This document shows positions 44,740-55,439 of a stretch of DNA of 64,000 nucleotides, piece by piece (position 1 is the stretch's first letter; every line of letters begins with the position of its first letter). The stretch covers positions 310,001-374,000 of the forward strand of contig CALYLX010000060.1 in the NCBI GenBank assembly GCA_944990035.1, given 5' to 3'. The DNA is from Clitopilus passeckerianus (Eukaryota; Basidiomycota; Agaricomycetes; Agaricales; Entolomataceae). Under the pieces are notes generated by a model. That model saw only the letters and a list, made by a program, of their open reading frames with translations. It did no database searches and was not told where the DNA came from. A program made the translations under genes and the position numbers.

Positions 44740-45950
44740 TACAAGGGTGACATATACCGTAGCTCGTGGCAAAACCAAGAAACATGATCAAACTAGGTTC
44801 TCAATAAGGATACACACCCGATTCCGGATTCTCGTCTCAACCTCGACTGAGTTACTGGCTTCCTCTCCTGGCTCCCAAGATCATATCCACGTGGGGGGAC
44901 TGGGAACAGTATCCTCCAAACTTCATTGACGGAACGGCCTCCCATTTCGATCAACGCCAACCTCAGCCAAATCGGGTCGACCTCGGTACTCAGCTGCCGA
45001 AAACGGGGAGGATTGGACCAAGGAGCTCACCGAGTGTCTATCTCAGTTGTTTGGTGGTTAGGTTCGTTTAGCGGTGGGTGGCATGAAAGGGTCATTGAGG
45101 GGCTGTGGAAGAGGTTTGACTGGTGGAGGTATTGTGAGAAAGAGAAGGTTGGGTACTCGGTACTCAGTCCCTAATTCTCGCCTCAGCTTCAGCTTCGATC
45201 AAAATCGATTTGTCGACCTCAAAAGAAGGAATCCTTCTCGACCGTACCTCGCAGGACCCAGTACGAGGAACGTCTCGTGACACTTCAAAGCTTGGAACCA
45301 AGTTAGATCAGCTGAGGAAATAGGAACGGGAGAAGGGAAAACATACCCGAACAAACACGGTGGAGGCGAGGACCTCCCTATCTCGTACTTCGTCCTTCTT
45401 TAGTTTAGGCATGAACCCGAGCAGGCCCACAATAAATGGGAAGGATCGGATCAAGGAGGTTACCCAAACTTTGTGACGCAGACCCAGTCGGTCGTTTGAC
45501 GTTGAGTTTTGTTTAGTGGTGGGTGGTAGGAGACTGTGGTGGACGTGCTACAGAGCAGATTAGACAGTCAGAGATACGGAAAGGAGAAGGGTAGCACTCA
45601 GCACTCAATTGCACCAAAATTGAATTATTGACTTCCTCTGCAAGCTCCCAAAGTGTGGAGGCCCAAAGAAACCCTTGATCGAACGTATCCCGCGAGACGC
45701 TGACCACATTTCTAAGATTCAACCTAAGTAAGGCCAGGTGAGGAAACGAGCCCAGAAAAAGGGAGGACATACCCAAAAACACGGTGGAGGCAGGGAATCT
45801 TCCATATCTCGCCCTTTATTCCTCGCCTCTCTGCCCTTTTCCTTCTCCAGCGGTGGAGTGAGTCACAACAGGCTCACGATCTACCTTTATATATTCTAAT
45901 CGCAAAGGTATCCTGGACAAAGACTCAGCGGTTGAAAATAGGGAATACTA
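44740..45950 (-). repeat. Degenerate units F, minus (44.7-45.9 kb)
   Basis: It contains the recurrent reverse splice-like junction (GGATACACACCCGATTCCGG at ~44808), a copy of the Arg-Glu-Ser-Gly-Ile-Gly exon end, a GAGCTCACC segment near 45026 and a Phe-Leu-Gly-Met piece near 45775 that matches 48235. Frames are short and broken. Unknown family. Confidence 0.4.
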
Positions 45951-45956
45951 TCGGGA

Positions 45957-46215
45957 TATTTCCATCGCCTCTGCTGCTCCAGGACTCATTCCAAGCGAAG
46001 AGCTTGCCACAGTTGACAAAAGAGTTTTTCTTACGCCAGCAATCACTTGCGCCCAGAATTGCTATGTCTGGGGGCATGGCACTGGTACATATGACTCAAC
46101 AAAGACCTTAGAAGAAGATGGGTGAGTTCCGGAGTTAAATGAGACGACATTGCTGGTGGTTGACGCTCTTATAATTGCTTTTGCGAGTTCGACGGCGCCA
46201 AGTTCTGGGTTGGTT
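45957..46215 (+). pseudogene. Truncated SSP copy (of the 43146 gene)
   Basis: Nearly identical to 43160-43450 from the middle of the signal peptide onward, but the start codon and first part of the signal peptide are missing. The bases covering the 3' splice site (TCTGTAAAG) are deleted, so the second exon cannot be joined normally. Both Cys exons are otherwise recognisable. It converges with the gene at 46929. Confidence 0.8.
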
Positions 46216-46321
46216 GAAGTCACTGTTGGCGCAGATTAGATCTGTACATAATCCTCTCCGGTGATCACTGGCGTTCGCGAGTGTTTTAACCACTACAATT
46301 GCATCGAAATCTTTGCCACCT

Positions 46322-46395
46322 CGAAGATCCGGCAGATCTTATCACACTGATCCATCCCTTTCGGGGAATCGACGTCAACACCCAAGTCAACAATT
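46322..46395 (+). repeat. GATA-palindrome module, copy 5 (half)
   Basis: Only the right half remains: GATCTTATC, ATCCATCCCTTTCGGGGAAT, CGACGTCAACACCCAAGTCAAC. The left GATA arm is lost. Confidence 0.5.
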
Positions 46396-46617
46396 CTTCG
46401 CCACATCGTCTCTATCTCAGATTCTATGTCGCTTTCCTCCTCTTAAGGCAACACCGGCCACCGGGATTGAAACGTAGGGACCATGATACAGCCTCACTGG
46501 TCTGAATTGCCCGGATAAAGACCATGGGGCCATGCAATGGGAGCAAGAGGCTGGCGAGCAAAATGACAATTGAATAGCATAAGGGAGCCATGTAGACATC
46601 TAATCTGCGGTTACAAC

Positions 46618-46929
46618 TTAAAAAGTGCAGACATTCGGTATGGTCCTTCCATCGGCACAAGTGCATCTTTCAAGTGCGAGAAGAATTGGAGAAAGTAAAG
46701 CGTCAATCATGAGTCGTGCGCTAAACTGAATGAAAACATACTGGTGTGTCGTGAAATCACATGTACCTGGTCTGGCGCCAGGGTAGTCGCAGTCATGGGC
46801 GCACCAGGCCTGGGGGCTAGTTATGGTTCTTTTGGTGGCCATGGCGGATTCTTCGATGGGGTTGAGTCCGGGAGCAGCAGAGACGATGGAAAGAAGGGTC
46901 ATAGCAAGTGTAATGCTGAGCAACTTCAT
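46618..46929 (-). CDS. Small secreted cysteine-rich protein precursor (SSP, 6-Cys class)
   Basis: Exons 46742-46929 and 46618-46666 encode 78 aa. MKLLSITLAMTLLSIVSA signal, pro-segment ending Thr-Lys-Arg. Cys-x3-Cys, a middle Cys before Asp-Phe-Thr-Thr-His, exon 2 with Cys-Thr-Cys-Ala-Asp-Gly and a final Cys-Thr-Phe. Phase-2 intron GTATGT ... GAAAG. TATAAAAG is ~88 bp upstream (47013-47020, reverse). Confidence 0.85.
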   Translation of the reverse strand: MKLLSITLAMTLLSIVSAAPGLNPIEESAMATKRTITSPQAWCAHDCDYPGARPGTCDFTTHQYVFIQFSARLMIDALLSPILLALERCTCADGRTIPNVCTF

Positions 46930-47379
46930 GTTTAATCGCAGATTGGAAGGAACTGGCTTGGGCTGAGTGAAGGCTGAGATTGATTGTTAGAACATTGTCT
47001 ATAGCTAGCTGGCTTTTATACCTTAGGATGGAGTAGGAATAGGTGGAGATTGCCGAGGGAGGTTGCTATTTTCCACTCACTCTCCGGGGTATCAGGCAGA
47101 CCCCGAGTCCGTGGTATAGGTGAATCTCAATATCCGGAATCACCGGCAATTTCGCAGGAATATTATTATGCAGAGGACCATGATGCAAATATTCGTGTCA
47201 ATGTCACCGCACGGAGGAGCCGTTTAAACATATTTTCCAGGTAGCTGAGCTCTATGGCCTGAAGAATAATTGAATCATGCTCAAACACAGGTGAGTCACT
47301 TACCGGCATCGACGGAAATTGGATGCCACACGGGTGCAATTGGTCGGGCACGACACGGTATCTCATCTCAACTCACGAT

Positions 47380-47540
47380 GATGACGATCCATATACAACC
47401 CACGTAAATCTACTTGCACGGACAGCAGCAGCAGCTTTGCTCATGCCGGATTACCGTGGTACCAATATCGCCAAGAACAGAATATTTGCCACTGCACATT
47501 ACGCATGAACTTGCCAAGTAAATCGAACGCAGCAAACACA
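47380..47540 (-). repeat. Conserved distal block upstream of SSP gene 46929
   Basis: Same block as 44530-44720, with CCACGTAAATCTACTTGCACG and GGATTACCGTGGTACCAATA. Confidence 0.55.
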
Positions 47541-47639
47541 ATCCCGCAAGGGTGTTTTTATATCAAAGACCAAGGACATGATATTTAATGGGTTACATAT
47601 GACGTAGCTCGTGACATGACCGAGAAACATAATCAAACT

Positions 47640-48720
47640 AGGTTTAATTCGTAGAAAAAGCAACGTAGAGCGCATGACTCGAGGAACTCAACAAGGATAC
47701 ACACCCCGTTCCGGATTCTCGCCTCAACCTCAACTGAGAATGTACTACGCGGATTCCTGGATGGAATGTGTCAGGCAGGATGTGTCGAATCCTTGAACGA
47801 CCGTCTACCGCAGGATGCGCTGAGTGGACAGCCGGGGAAGGCTGAAGAATCGAAAGGGCTCAGGAGCCGAAAATGGGGAGTGTTAGCCAAAGGAGCTCAC
47901 CTAAGGCCTGTGACGCCGACCTGAGTCGGTCGTTTGGGGTTTTGCTTTGTTCTGCGGTGGGCGAGACGAGTGGGCCGTGGATGGGCTGTGTAGAAGATGA
48001 GATGGGTGGAGATGTGAGCCCATAAGAAGGATGCGTACTCGTTTCTGATTCTCACCTCTCTCAGCTTCAACCGAATCGTCGAGCTCAATGAAAGGAATCA
48101 CTAATCGACCGTATCCAGCAGAGCGCGGCATGTTGGGATGTCACGCAACACGTGCAGAGGGGCAGGCTACATTCCTTTGATTAAAGCCAAGTTAGACTCG
48201 AGGAAATGCAGCCAGAGGGCGGGAAAACATACCCAAAAACACCAAACGGGGTGCAGCCGAGGACTCTGACATATCTCGTCTTTCGTCCCTCTCCAGCTTT
48301 GGACGAACCCGACTCCCGGGCAAGCTCACAATAGACCTGAATACATCCCGAACGCAAAAGGTGTCCTGGGGAACGATTCGTACTTCACGGTTGAAAATAG
48401 GAAGTGAGATATCGAGGAACTCACCGAAAGTCTGTAACACCAACCCTAGTCCTAAGTTCCCGCCCGTATCAATCGTGTCACGTTGAGGTTCGTCAGGCGG
48501 TAGGTGGTAAGGGAGGGTCAACTAAAGCTCTGTAGGCGCACTTGTAAGAGATGAGGTAGAGGTAGCGAGAGGTCAGGAAGGGCACGTACTGGTGCACATC
48601 TTGCCGACCTCTGCTGGGTCTCGAGGCGCGTGTATCCCATGAAATTGACCGTTTCTCCACAGACTTCATTGGATAGACAGCCTTCCATCTTCACAGTTTC
48701 AATTTGCAAAGGAAAGAGCC
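47640..48720 (-). repeat. Degenerate units F, minus (left of module 6)
   Basis: It includes the reverse junction at ~47695-47712, a second at ~48030, Ile-Glu-Leu-Asp-Asp-Ser-Val (48085) and a 109-codon open stretch (48192-48521) containing Phe-Leu-Gly-Met-Phe-Ser that matches ~45775. This is the most open F copy, but start and exon structure are not clear. No domain recognised. Confidence 0.4.
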
Positions 48721-48876
48721 AAAATGAAGAGGATGCGTGCCTGGAAGATCGGGAGATGTGTTGGGGTTGAGCGAACAGGAATATGTCATTGCGAGAGAAA
48801 CACGTAAGCCCAACCTAGTCGATGCGGATCGGGTGGAGAAGGTCGGAGGGGTGGACGGAGTGAGTAGGTACAACAA

Positions 48877-48990
48877 GGTGGCTATGCTGCTTTTCCGCAT
48901 TTGGGTGGAGGGAGATAAGATCCGAATAAAATCGATCTTATCTCGCTGATCTATCCTATTCGGGAGTCGACGCCACCCACACGCGTCAAC
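48877..48990 (+). repeat. GATA-palindrome module, copy 6
   Basis: Best-preserved copy: GGTGGCTATGCTGCTTTTCC, GCATTTGGG, GAGATAAGATCCGA, AAATCGATCTTATCTCGCTG, ATTCGGGAGTCGACG and CACGCGTCAAC. Unit F lies to the left on minus and unit E to the right on plus, so it has the position of a bidirectional promoter. Confidence 0.8.
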
Positions 48991-48999
48991 AATTCTCCT

Positions 49000-49730
49000 C
49001 GACCTTGTCTTTTTCCTTCTTTCTCCTGTTCTATCTCAATGGTGTTATGTCTTTCTCTGCTCATGCGTGAAGACTGTCCAGTTCCACCTCCGAAACACAA
49101 GTTCATCGACCTTCGCGTCCCAGGGAAAACGTTCAACAGGCAGGAACTCCACGTCGCAATCTCTCCTCAGCCAAGAGGCATTCATGCTCCCTGTGATTGT
49201 ATGTACTCCTTGGAGCAGCTGGAGAAAGTAACAGTCAAGGTACCTTGTTGAATGGCGTGCCTTCCCTACGTACCCCTCCATTTCTTTGACAGCTGAACCT
49301 TACTAACCTCATCTTTGCAGGTTAGGATCCCAGCAGTTTGGCCGCATACGGGCTTAGTGGCATACTCATCCAGACCTCTCACTAGATTCTGCTGTATGTC
49401 CGACTCCAATTCCTCCTTTCATCGATAGATTTGACCTGAAATTTTCGCTGTAATAGCCATGCCGAAGTTCATATCACATCATCGTCGATATGCGACTTAC
49501 TCTCGTTCTCTGAAGGCGATTCTGAGAAGGTGATCCCAGAGAGGTCGTCGTACATCCTGAGAGCAGTTGACTCTTCTCGTGCAAAGTTGCTTTAGTACGC
49601 CGCTCATTTCATTTGCGGCCGTCTGAGTTATCAATTTTCTACCGCTCTTCTTTCCATAGCCTTCGTCAAACTCGTCCAGCCTGTGAAGGCTTCTCTCTCT
49701 CCCAGTCGCGGTACGCAGGAACGACTAGGA
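49000..49730 (+). repeat. Degenerate duplicated unit E, copy 3
   Basis: Plus-oriented unit right of module 6. An intron-like segment starts GTACCTTG (~49241), has CTAACC before TTTGCAG, and continues GTTAGGATCCC (49321). Another GTATGTCC donor is at ~49394. Product unknown. The unit is cut at ~49730 by the truncated SSP copy. Confidence 0.4.
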
Positions 49731-49734
49731 TACG

Positions 49735-49925
49735 TCTGGGGGCATGACACAGGTACATATAACTCAACAAATACCTTAGAAGAAGATGGGTGAGTTGTGG
49801 ATCTATCTGAGACGACGTTGCTCCTGGTTGACATTCTCTGTAAAGTTATAATTGCCTTTGCGAATTCGATGGTGCCAGGTTCTGGATTGGTTGAAATCAG
49901 TTGAAGTCGGTGCGGATTAGATCAG
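49735..49925 (+). pseudogene. Truncated SSP copy (3' part of the 43146-type gene)
   Basis: From TCTGGGGGCATG onward it matches the second half of exon 1, the full intron (GTGAGT ... TGTAAAG) and exon 2 with Cys-x-Cys of the 43146 gene, plus its 3' flank. The signal peptide, pro-segment and first Cys pair are absent, replaced by unit E sequence. It converges with the gene at 50653. Confidence 0.8.
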
Positions 49926-50334
49926 TACACAACTCTCTCCTGTGCCCACTGCCGTTCGAGAGTGTTTTAAGCCCTATTGCGTCGAAATATTTGCGATCTT
50001 GTGATTCCCGCGCGTCACGAAGCCTAATTTTTAATTTTATTTCCATGCACTAATTAGTGAGGAAACTCGATGGGTTTGGGCGAACGAGGATCGTTGACGC
50101 GTGTCGTCAGAGATGGCCGCCTATCAGCCGAACTCAACAATTCCTTTCAATCCATTCTTGCTTACCTTAAGTTGGAGGCGTAGTAGCTTTGTATCTTAGT
50201 TTAATACCCCATTTGCTCGGGAGTACCACCTAACACCATCGATTGAGAGTGAAACGCAGAGACCAAAAGGCTCGCGAACTAAGTGATAATTACATGGCAT
50301 GAGGAGCTATGTACATCTAATCCGTGTCAACAAC

Positions 50335-50653
50335 TCATTGCCTACAGACACCATCGATGTAGCTACCATCGCCACAATTGCATCTGTCAAGTGCAGAAGA
50401 ATTGAGGGAAGTCAAGCGTCAACCATGTGTAACGTATGCTCAGATGGATTAAAACCTACCTGTGTGTCGTAAAGTCACACTCAGATGTCACTGGCTCGGT
50501 CTTCTGGTAGTTGCAGTCCCAGTCGCACAGGGCCTGAGGCGGAACAATAGTTCTTTTAGCGACCATGGCGGATTCTTCGATGGGGTTGAGTCCTGGAGCA
50601 GCAGAGACAATGGAAAGAAGGGTTGCAGAAAGTGTAACGCCGAGCAAATTCAT
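50335..50653 (-). CDS. Small secreted cysteine-rich protein precursor (SSP, 6-Cys class)
   Basis: Exons 50460-50653 and 50335-50383 encode 80 aa. Start MNLLGVTLSATLLSIVSA, Ala-Lys-Arg at the pro-segment end. The segment before the middle Cys is two residues longer than in sister genes. Exon 2 has Cys-Asn-Cys-Gly-Asp-Gly and a final Cys-Arg-Gln. The donor is GTAGGT. The upstream TATA box is altered: the position of TATAAAAA in sisters reads TATGAAAA (reverse, ~50738-50745), so expression may be weaker. Confidence 0.8.
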
Positions 50654-51089
50654 GTTTACTGGCAGACCCGAAAGAACTGGCTTAGGTTGAATGAAGACTG
50701 AGATTTTTTGTTGGAAGATCGTCTTAGATATCTGGCTTTTCATACCTTAGGATGGTGTAGGAATATATGGAGGTTATGAAGAGAGATTGTTATTCTCTGC
50801 TCCCTCTTCGGGGTGTCGGGGAGACACCGAGTCCGTGGTATATGTGAATCCTGATGTGAGGTTGTGCGGGCGATTTCGCATGGATATGATGCGGTGAGCC
50901 AGGTTGAAAAGATTCATCTCAACCTCCCTAATCACAGAGCATACGGGAGCACAGAGGAGAGGCTTATAGATTGGCTGAGCTCTAGTGGCCTGTAAGAATC
51001 ATTGAATTATGCCCATATACAATCGAGGGGAATAGGATGTCACATGGGGATAATCGGCCCGGCACAGCTCGGTATTTCACCCTCAGCTT

Positions 51090-51260
51090 ACGATGATAAT
51101 GATCCACATACAACCCACGTAAATCTGCTTGCACGGGCGGCGGCAATATCTTCACTCCTGATGGATTACCTTGGTACCAATACCACCAAGAGTAGAGACG
51201 ATTTGCCACTGCACGTTACACATGAACTTGCCAAGTGAATTGAACGCAGCGAACATAATC
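51090..51260 (-). repeat. Conserved distal block upstream of SSP gene 50653
   Basis: Same block as 44530-44720: CGATGATAATGATCCACATA, CAACCCACGTAAATCTGCTTG. Confidence 0.55.
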
Positions 51261-51399
51261 CCGCAAGGGTGGTTTCATATTGAAGACCAAATGCATGATA
51301 TTTAAGGGGTGACGTATACCGTAGCTCGTGGCATGGCCGAGAGGAAATCAAACTAGGTTTATTCTATAGAAAAGGTTAAGTAGATGGTATAATTCGAGG

Positions 51400-52635
51400 A
51401 ACTCAACAAGGATATTGATGGAACGTGTCAGGCAGAATGTGTCGCATGGACGGCTGGAGAAACCCAAAAGGAGAGGGATGGAGAGAGGTATCATACCGAT
51501 ACCGGTGAAGATCCCATCATCGACTGATTCACGGTTCGACCCCGTGTCAAATATTTCGAATGTCCAACTGTTAGCCAGTAAGTTGCTCACAAGTGAGCAG
51601 GCCCCGGTGGTTCCGAAGATTGTTGACTTCGTTGAACTAGACTGCATACAGCCTCGTTCACCGCAGGCACATATAGCAGTAAAGTTTAAACAATACTGAT
51701 AGGCGCTAAGAGCTCTTTCATAACGAGACTCGATAAGTTCAGGGAGTAAGGACGAGAGCAGGGAAAGACATGCATACGCGACTACCTGATGCTGGCGTGC
51801 TCTTCCATGGTTCGTCCTCCGGCTACAATAGGAACTCCACCCGACCCAAAGTCGACATGGGTACGTCCCAAACTACGAGAGCCGCCATAGGGAGGGCCCT
51901 GAGCAGATGAAAACAGGAAGTATTGACTTGAGAATTCTAGAAGTATACGTACCTGATTCCCATATCCCGTTAAATTCGTTGGCTGGGAAGTCAAGGAAAG
52001 GTCCGGAACCGAATGGGAAAGAACGGAGCTGAAGTAGGAGAGTTCAATACTCAGAATGGGTGGTTGGAGGAATGTGACAGAAATGCGTACACAGACCAAG
52101 TCGAGCGCGGGCAACAATTTACCATCATATCAGTCGGGCTTTCCTCAGATTGAATTACGATCAGTTGGCAGAACAGGACGAGGGAAGCAAAAAAAAAGAA
52201 AATCATACGCCGCCTTCATAAATTTGATCCCGAGAAGGCTCAGTGCCCGGAATCGACCTAGATACACCTCGAAACGAACACCATCCTGGAGAAGGTACGG
52301 AGCAGCCGAAAGAGGGAAGTATTAGGCCAAGGAGCTCACTTTGACGTTTAGCTTCGTTCAGCGGGGGCTGGTAAGAGAGGGTCGTGGAGGTGCTGTGGAA
52401 CAGATTAGGTAGGTAGAGATGCGAGAACGTACTCGATTGCTGATTCTCATCTCAGCTCCAGCTTCGCTCAACATCGAATTGTCGAGCTCAAAAAAAATGA
52501 ATCCTTGATCGACCGTATCCCCCAGAGTAACATCTTTTCTCGTCGTTGTGGAGAGGTGTTGACAGCAGAGTAAGACGGAGTTCAGTAGATAGAAGGAGTG
52601 TCAGGGTGAACGCGTTAGTAGCGGGCAAAAGCGAA
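51400..52635 (-). repeat. Degenerate units F, minus (left of module 7)
   Basis: It contains Asp-Thr-Gly-Ser-Asn-Arg-Glu-Ser-Val followed by Gly-Ile-Gly (51490-51545), paralogous to 20460-20520, and reverse splice-like junctions at ~51950 and ~52420. No intact frame or domain. Confidence 0.4.
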
Positions 52636-52640
52636 CACCC

Positions 52641-52735
52641 TTCTTTCCGCATTTGGCCCGAGGAGAGATAAGATCCGGAGGAAGCCATCTTATCTCGCTA
52701 ATCTATCCTATTCGGGAGTCGAAGTCAGCACAATT
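52641..52735 (+). repeat. GATA-palindrome module, copy 7
   Basis: TTTCCGCATTTGGCCCGAGG, AGATAAGATCCGGAGG, CCATCTTATCTCGCTAATC, ATTCGGGAGTCGAAGTCAGC. The left GGTGGCTATG end is not preserved. Confidence 0.7.
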
Positions 52736-52739
52736 CTTG

Positions 52740-53700
52740 CGCCTTTCTTTCCTCCTCTCCAGACGCGCCGTCCATTTCTCTCAGTGGCTTTATGTCGGTC
52801 TCTATTCACGCATGAATATTCTCCCACCCCACCTTGGAAACTACCAGCATAGTTGTATCTCCGTCTAGACCCTCCAAGTTACGAGCAAAAGGAACGTTAA
52901 AGAGTACCTACTGCCGCACCGGAGAACGGTACACTTCCTATCTAAGCAAGGAACATTATCCCCTCTTGAGGACTCAAGGAATGTTACTCTCCCTCCCTCC
53001 TTCATAAGTCTAGTATGGGTATGTTTGCGCCATGGCTAAGGCTCTCGCTAGATGACTCGAAATAACTTGTTCTCTCTAGGAGCACTTCAAACTGCGGCGT
53101 ACTAATATGCCAAGCTCGGCCGAAAAGCTGCGTAGAATTTGAGCGCTAGCAAGGAGAGGGGGACACTTCGGCGGAAATACGGTGTGATGATAGAAGCCAC
53201 AGGAGTCCCGAAATCTCTGGCGTAGGTTGCTAAATTTTTGTATGAACGACTTTGAGAGAGAATCTCTGAAGCCTAGTGTGTATTACTCGTTCATCGACGC
53301 CGACCAACTCGGCACTAATACATCCTCGGTAATTCGTATCTAACTCACCGATAATTGGGAACACGGTTCCACCTTCTTGACCACCATCATTTTCACGGTC
53401 AGCAGTGACCGTTCATTCAAATTCAGCATCAATATCGGGGGTTACGGGCACCAGTGGGGCCTTCATCTCTGGTACAGTCGGCGAGTTACAGAAAAGAGCG
53501 AGCTGAGACTTCGGCTAACTTTTGATTTCATTCCTACACTATATTCGTGACGTATCCACAAAGGCTACGGCTTCTGTTGTCACATTATGTTGTTGACGAC
53601 GTGCCATCTTATCCTCGCGCTTGATTTCCACGCAGGGTTTTTGACTTCGTTCCAACTGAGGTCAGCATACCAGCGCCCCGCAGTTGGAAGGGTTCTTCTT
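52740..53700. other. Possible unit E remnant and duplicated SSP upstream flank
   Basis: 52740-52860 resembles the start of unit E. 53380-53700 is a diverged copy of 54690-54960 (AGTGACCGTTCA, ATCAATATCG/ATCAACATCG, GGCACCA), showing that the SSP genes at 53869 and 55133 were duplicated with their upstream flank. No gene seen. Confidence 0.45.
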
Positions 53701-53868
53701 TAGCACCGCCAGATAATTCGGACAGTGAGTGGAGCATAGCAACACTTCGGTCTCTCGAGTAGATCTATTGTCTGCTGCTACGCATTTCAATATAAAACCC
53801 CAGTAGCAGTGAACGAACTATCAACAAACCGCTTCAGTCTCCACCCAACCAATCCTTTCAAATAGATC

Positions 53869-54162
53869 ATGAAGTTGCTCGCTATCACCCTCGTTGCAAC
53901 CTTTCTTTCCGTCGTCTCTGCTGCTCCAGGAATCAATCCAATCGAAGAATCCGTCGTGGTTGCTAAAAGAACTCTTGTTTCGCATCAGCAGATATGCACG
54001 TATAATTGCGAAACCTATGGCCATGGAGCGGGTACCTATACGCAAGATCACCCACCGAATGGAGGGTAAGTCCTGAACTTGTCCGAGACAAGATCACTCA
54101 TGGTTAATGCTTTATGAAGTTATGATTGCATTTGCGAAGATGGTGCATTGTTCAGCGATTGA
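53869..54162 (+). CDS. Small secreted cysteine-rich protein precursor (SSP, 4-Cys class)
   Basis: Exons 53869-54065 and 54120-54162 encode 79 aa. Signal MKLLAITLVATFLSVVSA; pro-segment ends Ala-Lys-Arg. Cys-x3-Cys, Gly-His-Gly-Ala-Gly-Thr-Tyr, then exon 2 Cys-Ile-Cys-Glu-Asp-Gly. Intron GTAAGT ... GAAG, phase 2. TATAAAA at 53791 and the GTGAACGAACTATCAACAA leader are shared with genes 2025 and 55133. First of a direct tandem pair with 55133. Confidence 0.85.
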
Positions 54163-54169
54163 GAATCAG

Positions 54170-55035
54170 TCGTTAGCGCAAGCCAGACTTGTATATAAGT
54201 CTTTGATGTAATCATCTACCGTCACGCGTATTTCAAGGCCCATTTTGTCGTCCACCTTCTTCGTTCGCTCAAAAGTGAATCGATTGGAAAGCTTAATATT
54301 TTGAAAGGAAAATACCAAGTCGATCGCGAGAGATACGATTCAGAATCCAGGCGAGCCAAGCACCCCGGATGTGCTGCAGAAGAGATTAGACCCCGCGGTG
54401 AGATTAGGAGAAATAAAGAAGGATACGTATCAATTTTCAATTCTCGACTCAATCAAAATCCAGTGCCTAACCTCGTCTGAGCTTCTGAAGCACTTGTACT
54501 TCAGGGGATCGTTGATCAGCTTGAGCGGTTGCGAAATGAACCTAACTACTGTCCCAATGTTAGGAAAGCATGTTGCAGGACTGCCTTGTACGGGTATAGG
54601 TTTGCCTTCCTCTCACGTAGTGAATCTCTTCGCCTTGGGAGCATACGTGCACTCGATGCTTTTTCAGATTCAAACGGACCAGGTTCCAGACTTCGTTGAC
54701 ACTTCTCCACCCCCATCAGTTTCACGGCCATACAGTGACCGTTCACTCAGATTTTCCATCAACATCGAGGAATTACTGGCACCACTGGGTCCTGGGTCCT
54801 TCACCTTGATGCGACTACGAGGTCACTCGGCGAGTCTCACGGAGCGTTTATTGCATTCCAACCGTATATTAGTGGTGCTTTAAGGAGCCTACGTCTTCTA
54901 TCGCCGCACTACATTTCCTGTTGTCCTCCCCCAGCCCGAGTTCTACCCAGGTTTCTCGGCCGAGCTCAAGCCTCACATATCAATTCGGACAGGGAATGGA
55001 GGATACTAACACTTCGCCCTCGGAGTAGATTCATT
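54170..55035. other. Spacer between tandem SSP genes
   Basis: It holds an F-type reverse junction at ~54415 and the duplicated upstream flank (54690-54960). A 170-codon plus ORF (54371-54883) crosses both and is not conserved in the sister flank. I regard it as chance. Confidence 0.4.
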
Positions 55036-55132
55036 GGGGTTATAAAAACCCTAGTAGCGCTGAACGAACTATGAACAAACAACCCCAGCCTCTACCCAGC
55101 CTAAGCCAGCTCTTCCAAATCCGCAATTAATC

Positions 55133-55433
55133 ATGAAGTTACTCGCCATCGCCCTTGCAGCAAGCCTTCTCTCCCTTGTCTCCGCCGCCCCAGGACCCAA
55201 CCCCGCCGAGGAAATCGCCGCCGTTCAGAAAAGAACCATTTATATCCCCGAAGACCTGTGCGTGTACGAGTGCAACCGCGATGGGCATGGTGCGGGGAAC
55301 TATCACTCAGATCATACAGAAGGAGGAGGATGAGTTATTCAGATTTCATTTTAGGGCAAATATAATTCATATAGCTGACGCTTTGTGAAGATATAACTGC
55401 ACTTGCGCTGATGGGACTTTGTACTACGTTTGA
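55133..55433 (+). CDS. SSP precursor (4-Cys class) with altered 5' splice site
   Basis: Exon 1 by homology 55133-55329, exon 2 55391-55433 (79 aa if spliced). Signal MKLLAIALAASLLSLVSA, pro-segment ends Gln-Lys-Arg, Cys-x3-Cys and Gly-His-Gly-Ala-Gly-Asn-Tyr, then Cys-Thr-Cys-Ala-Asp-Gly in exon 2. Where the tandem sister has GG|GTAAGT, this copy has GG|ATGAGT, so the GT donor has become AT. Unspliced reading stops at TGA 55331, giving a 66-residue product without the second Cys pair. It may be inactive, use a cryptic donor, or make a shortened peptide. Promoter (TATAAAA, 55041) is intact. Confidence 0.7.
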
Positions 55434-55439
55434 GATCGG

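Noticed and set aside
54371..54883. 170-codon plus ORF between tandem SSP genes
   Set aside because: Not preserved in the duplicated sister flank and crosses an F-type remnant.
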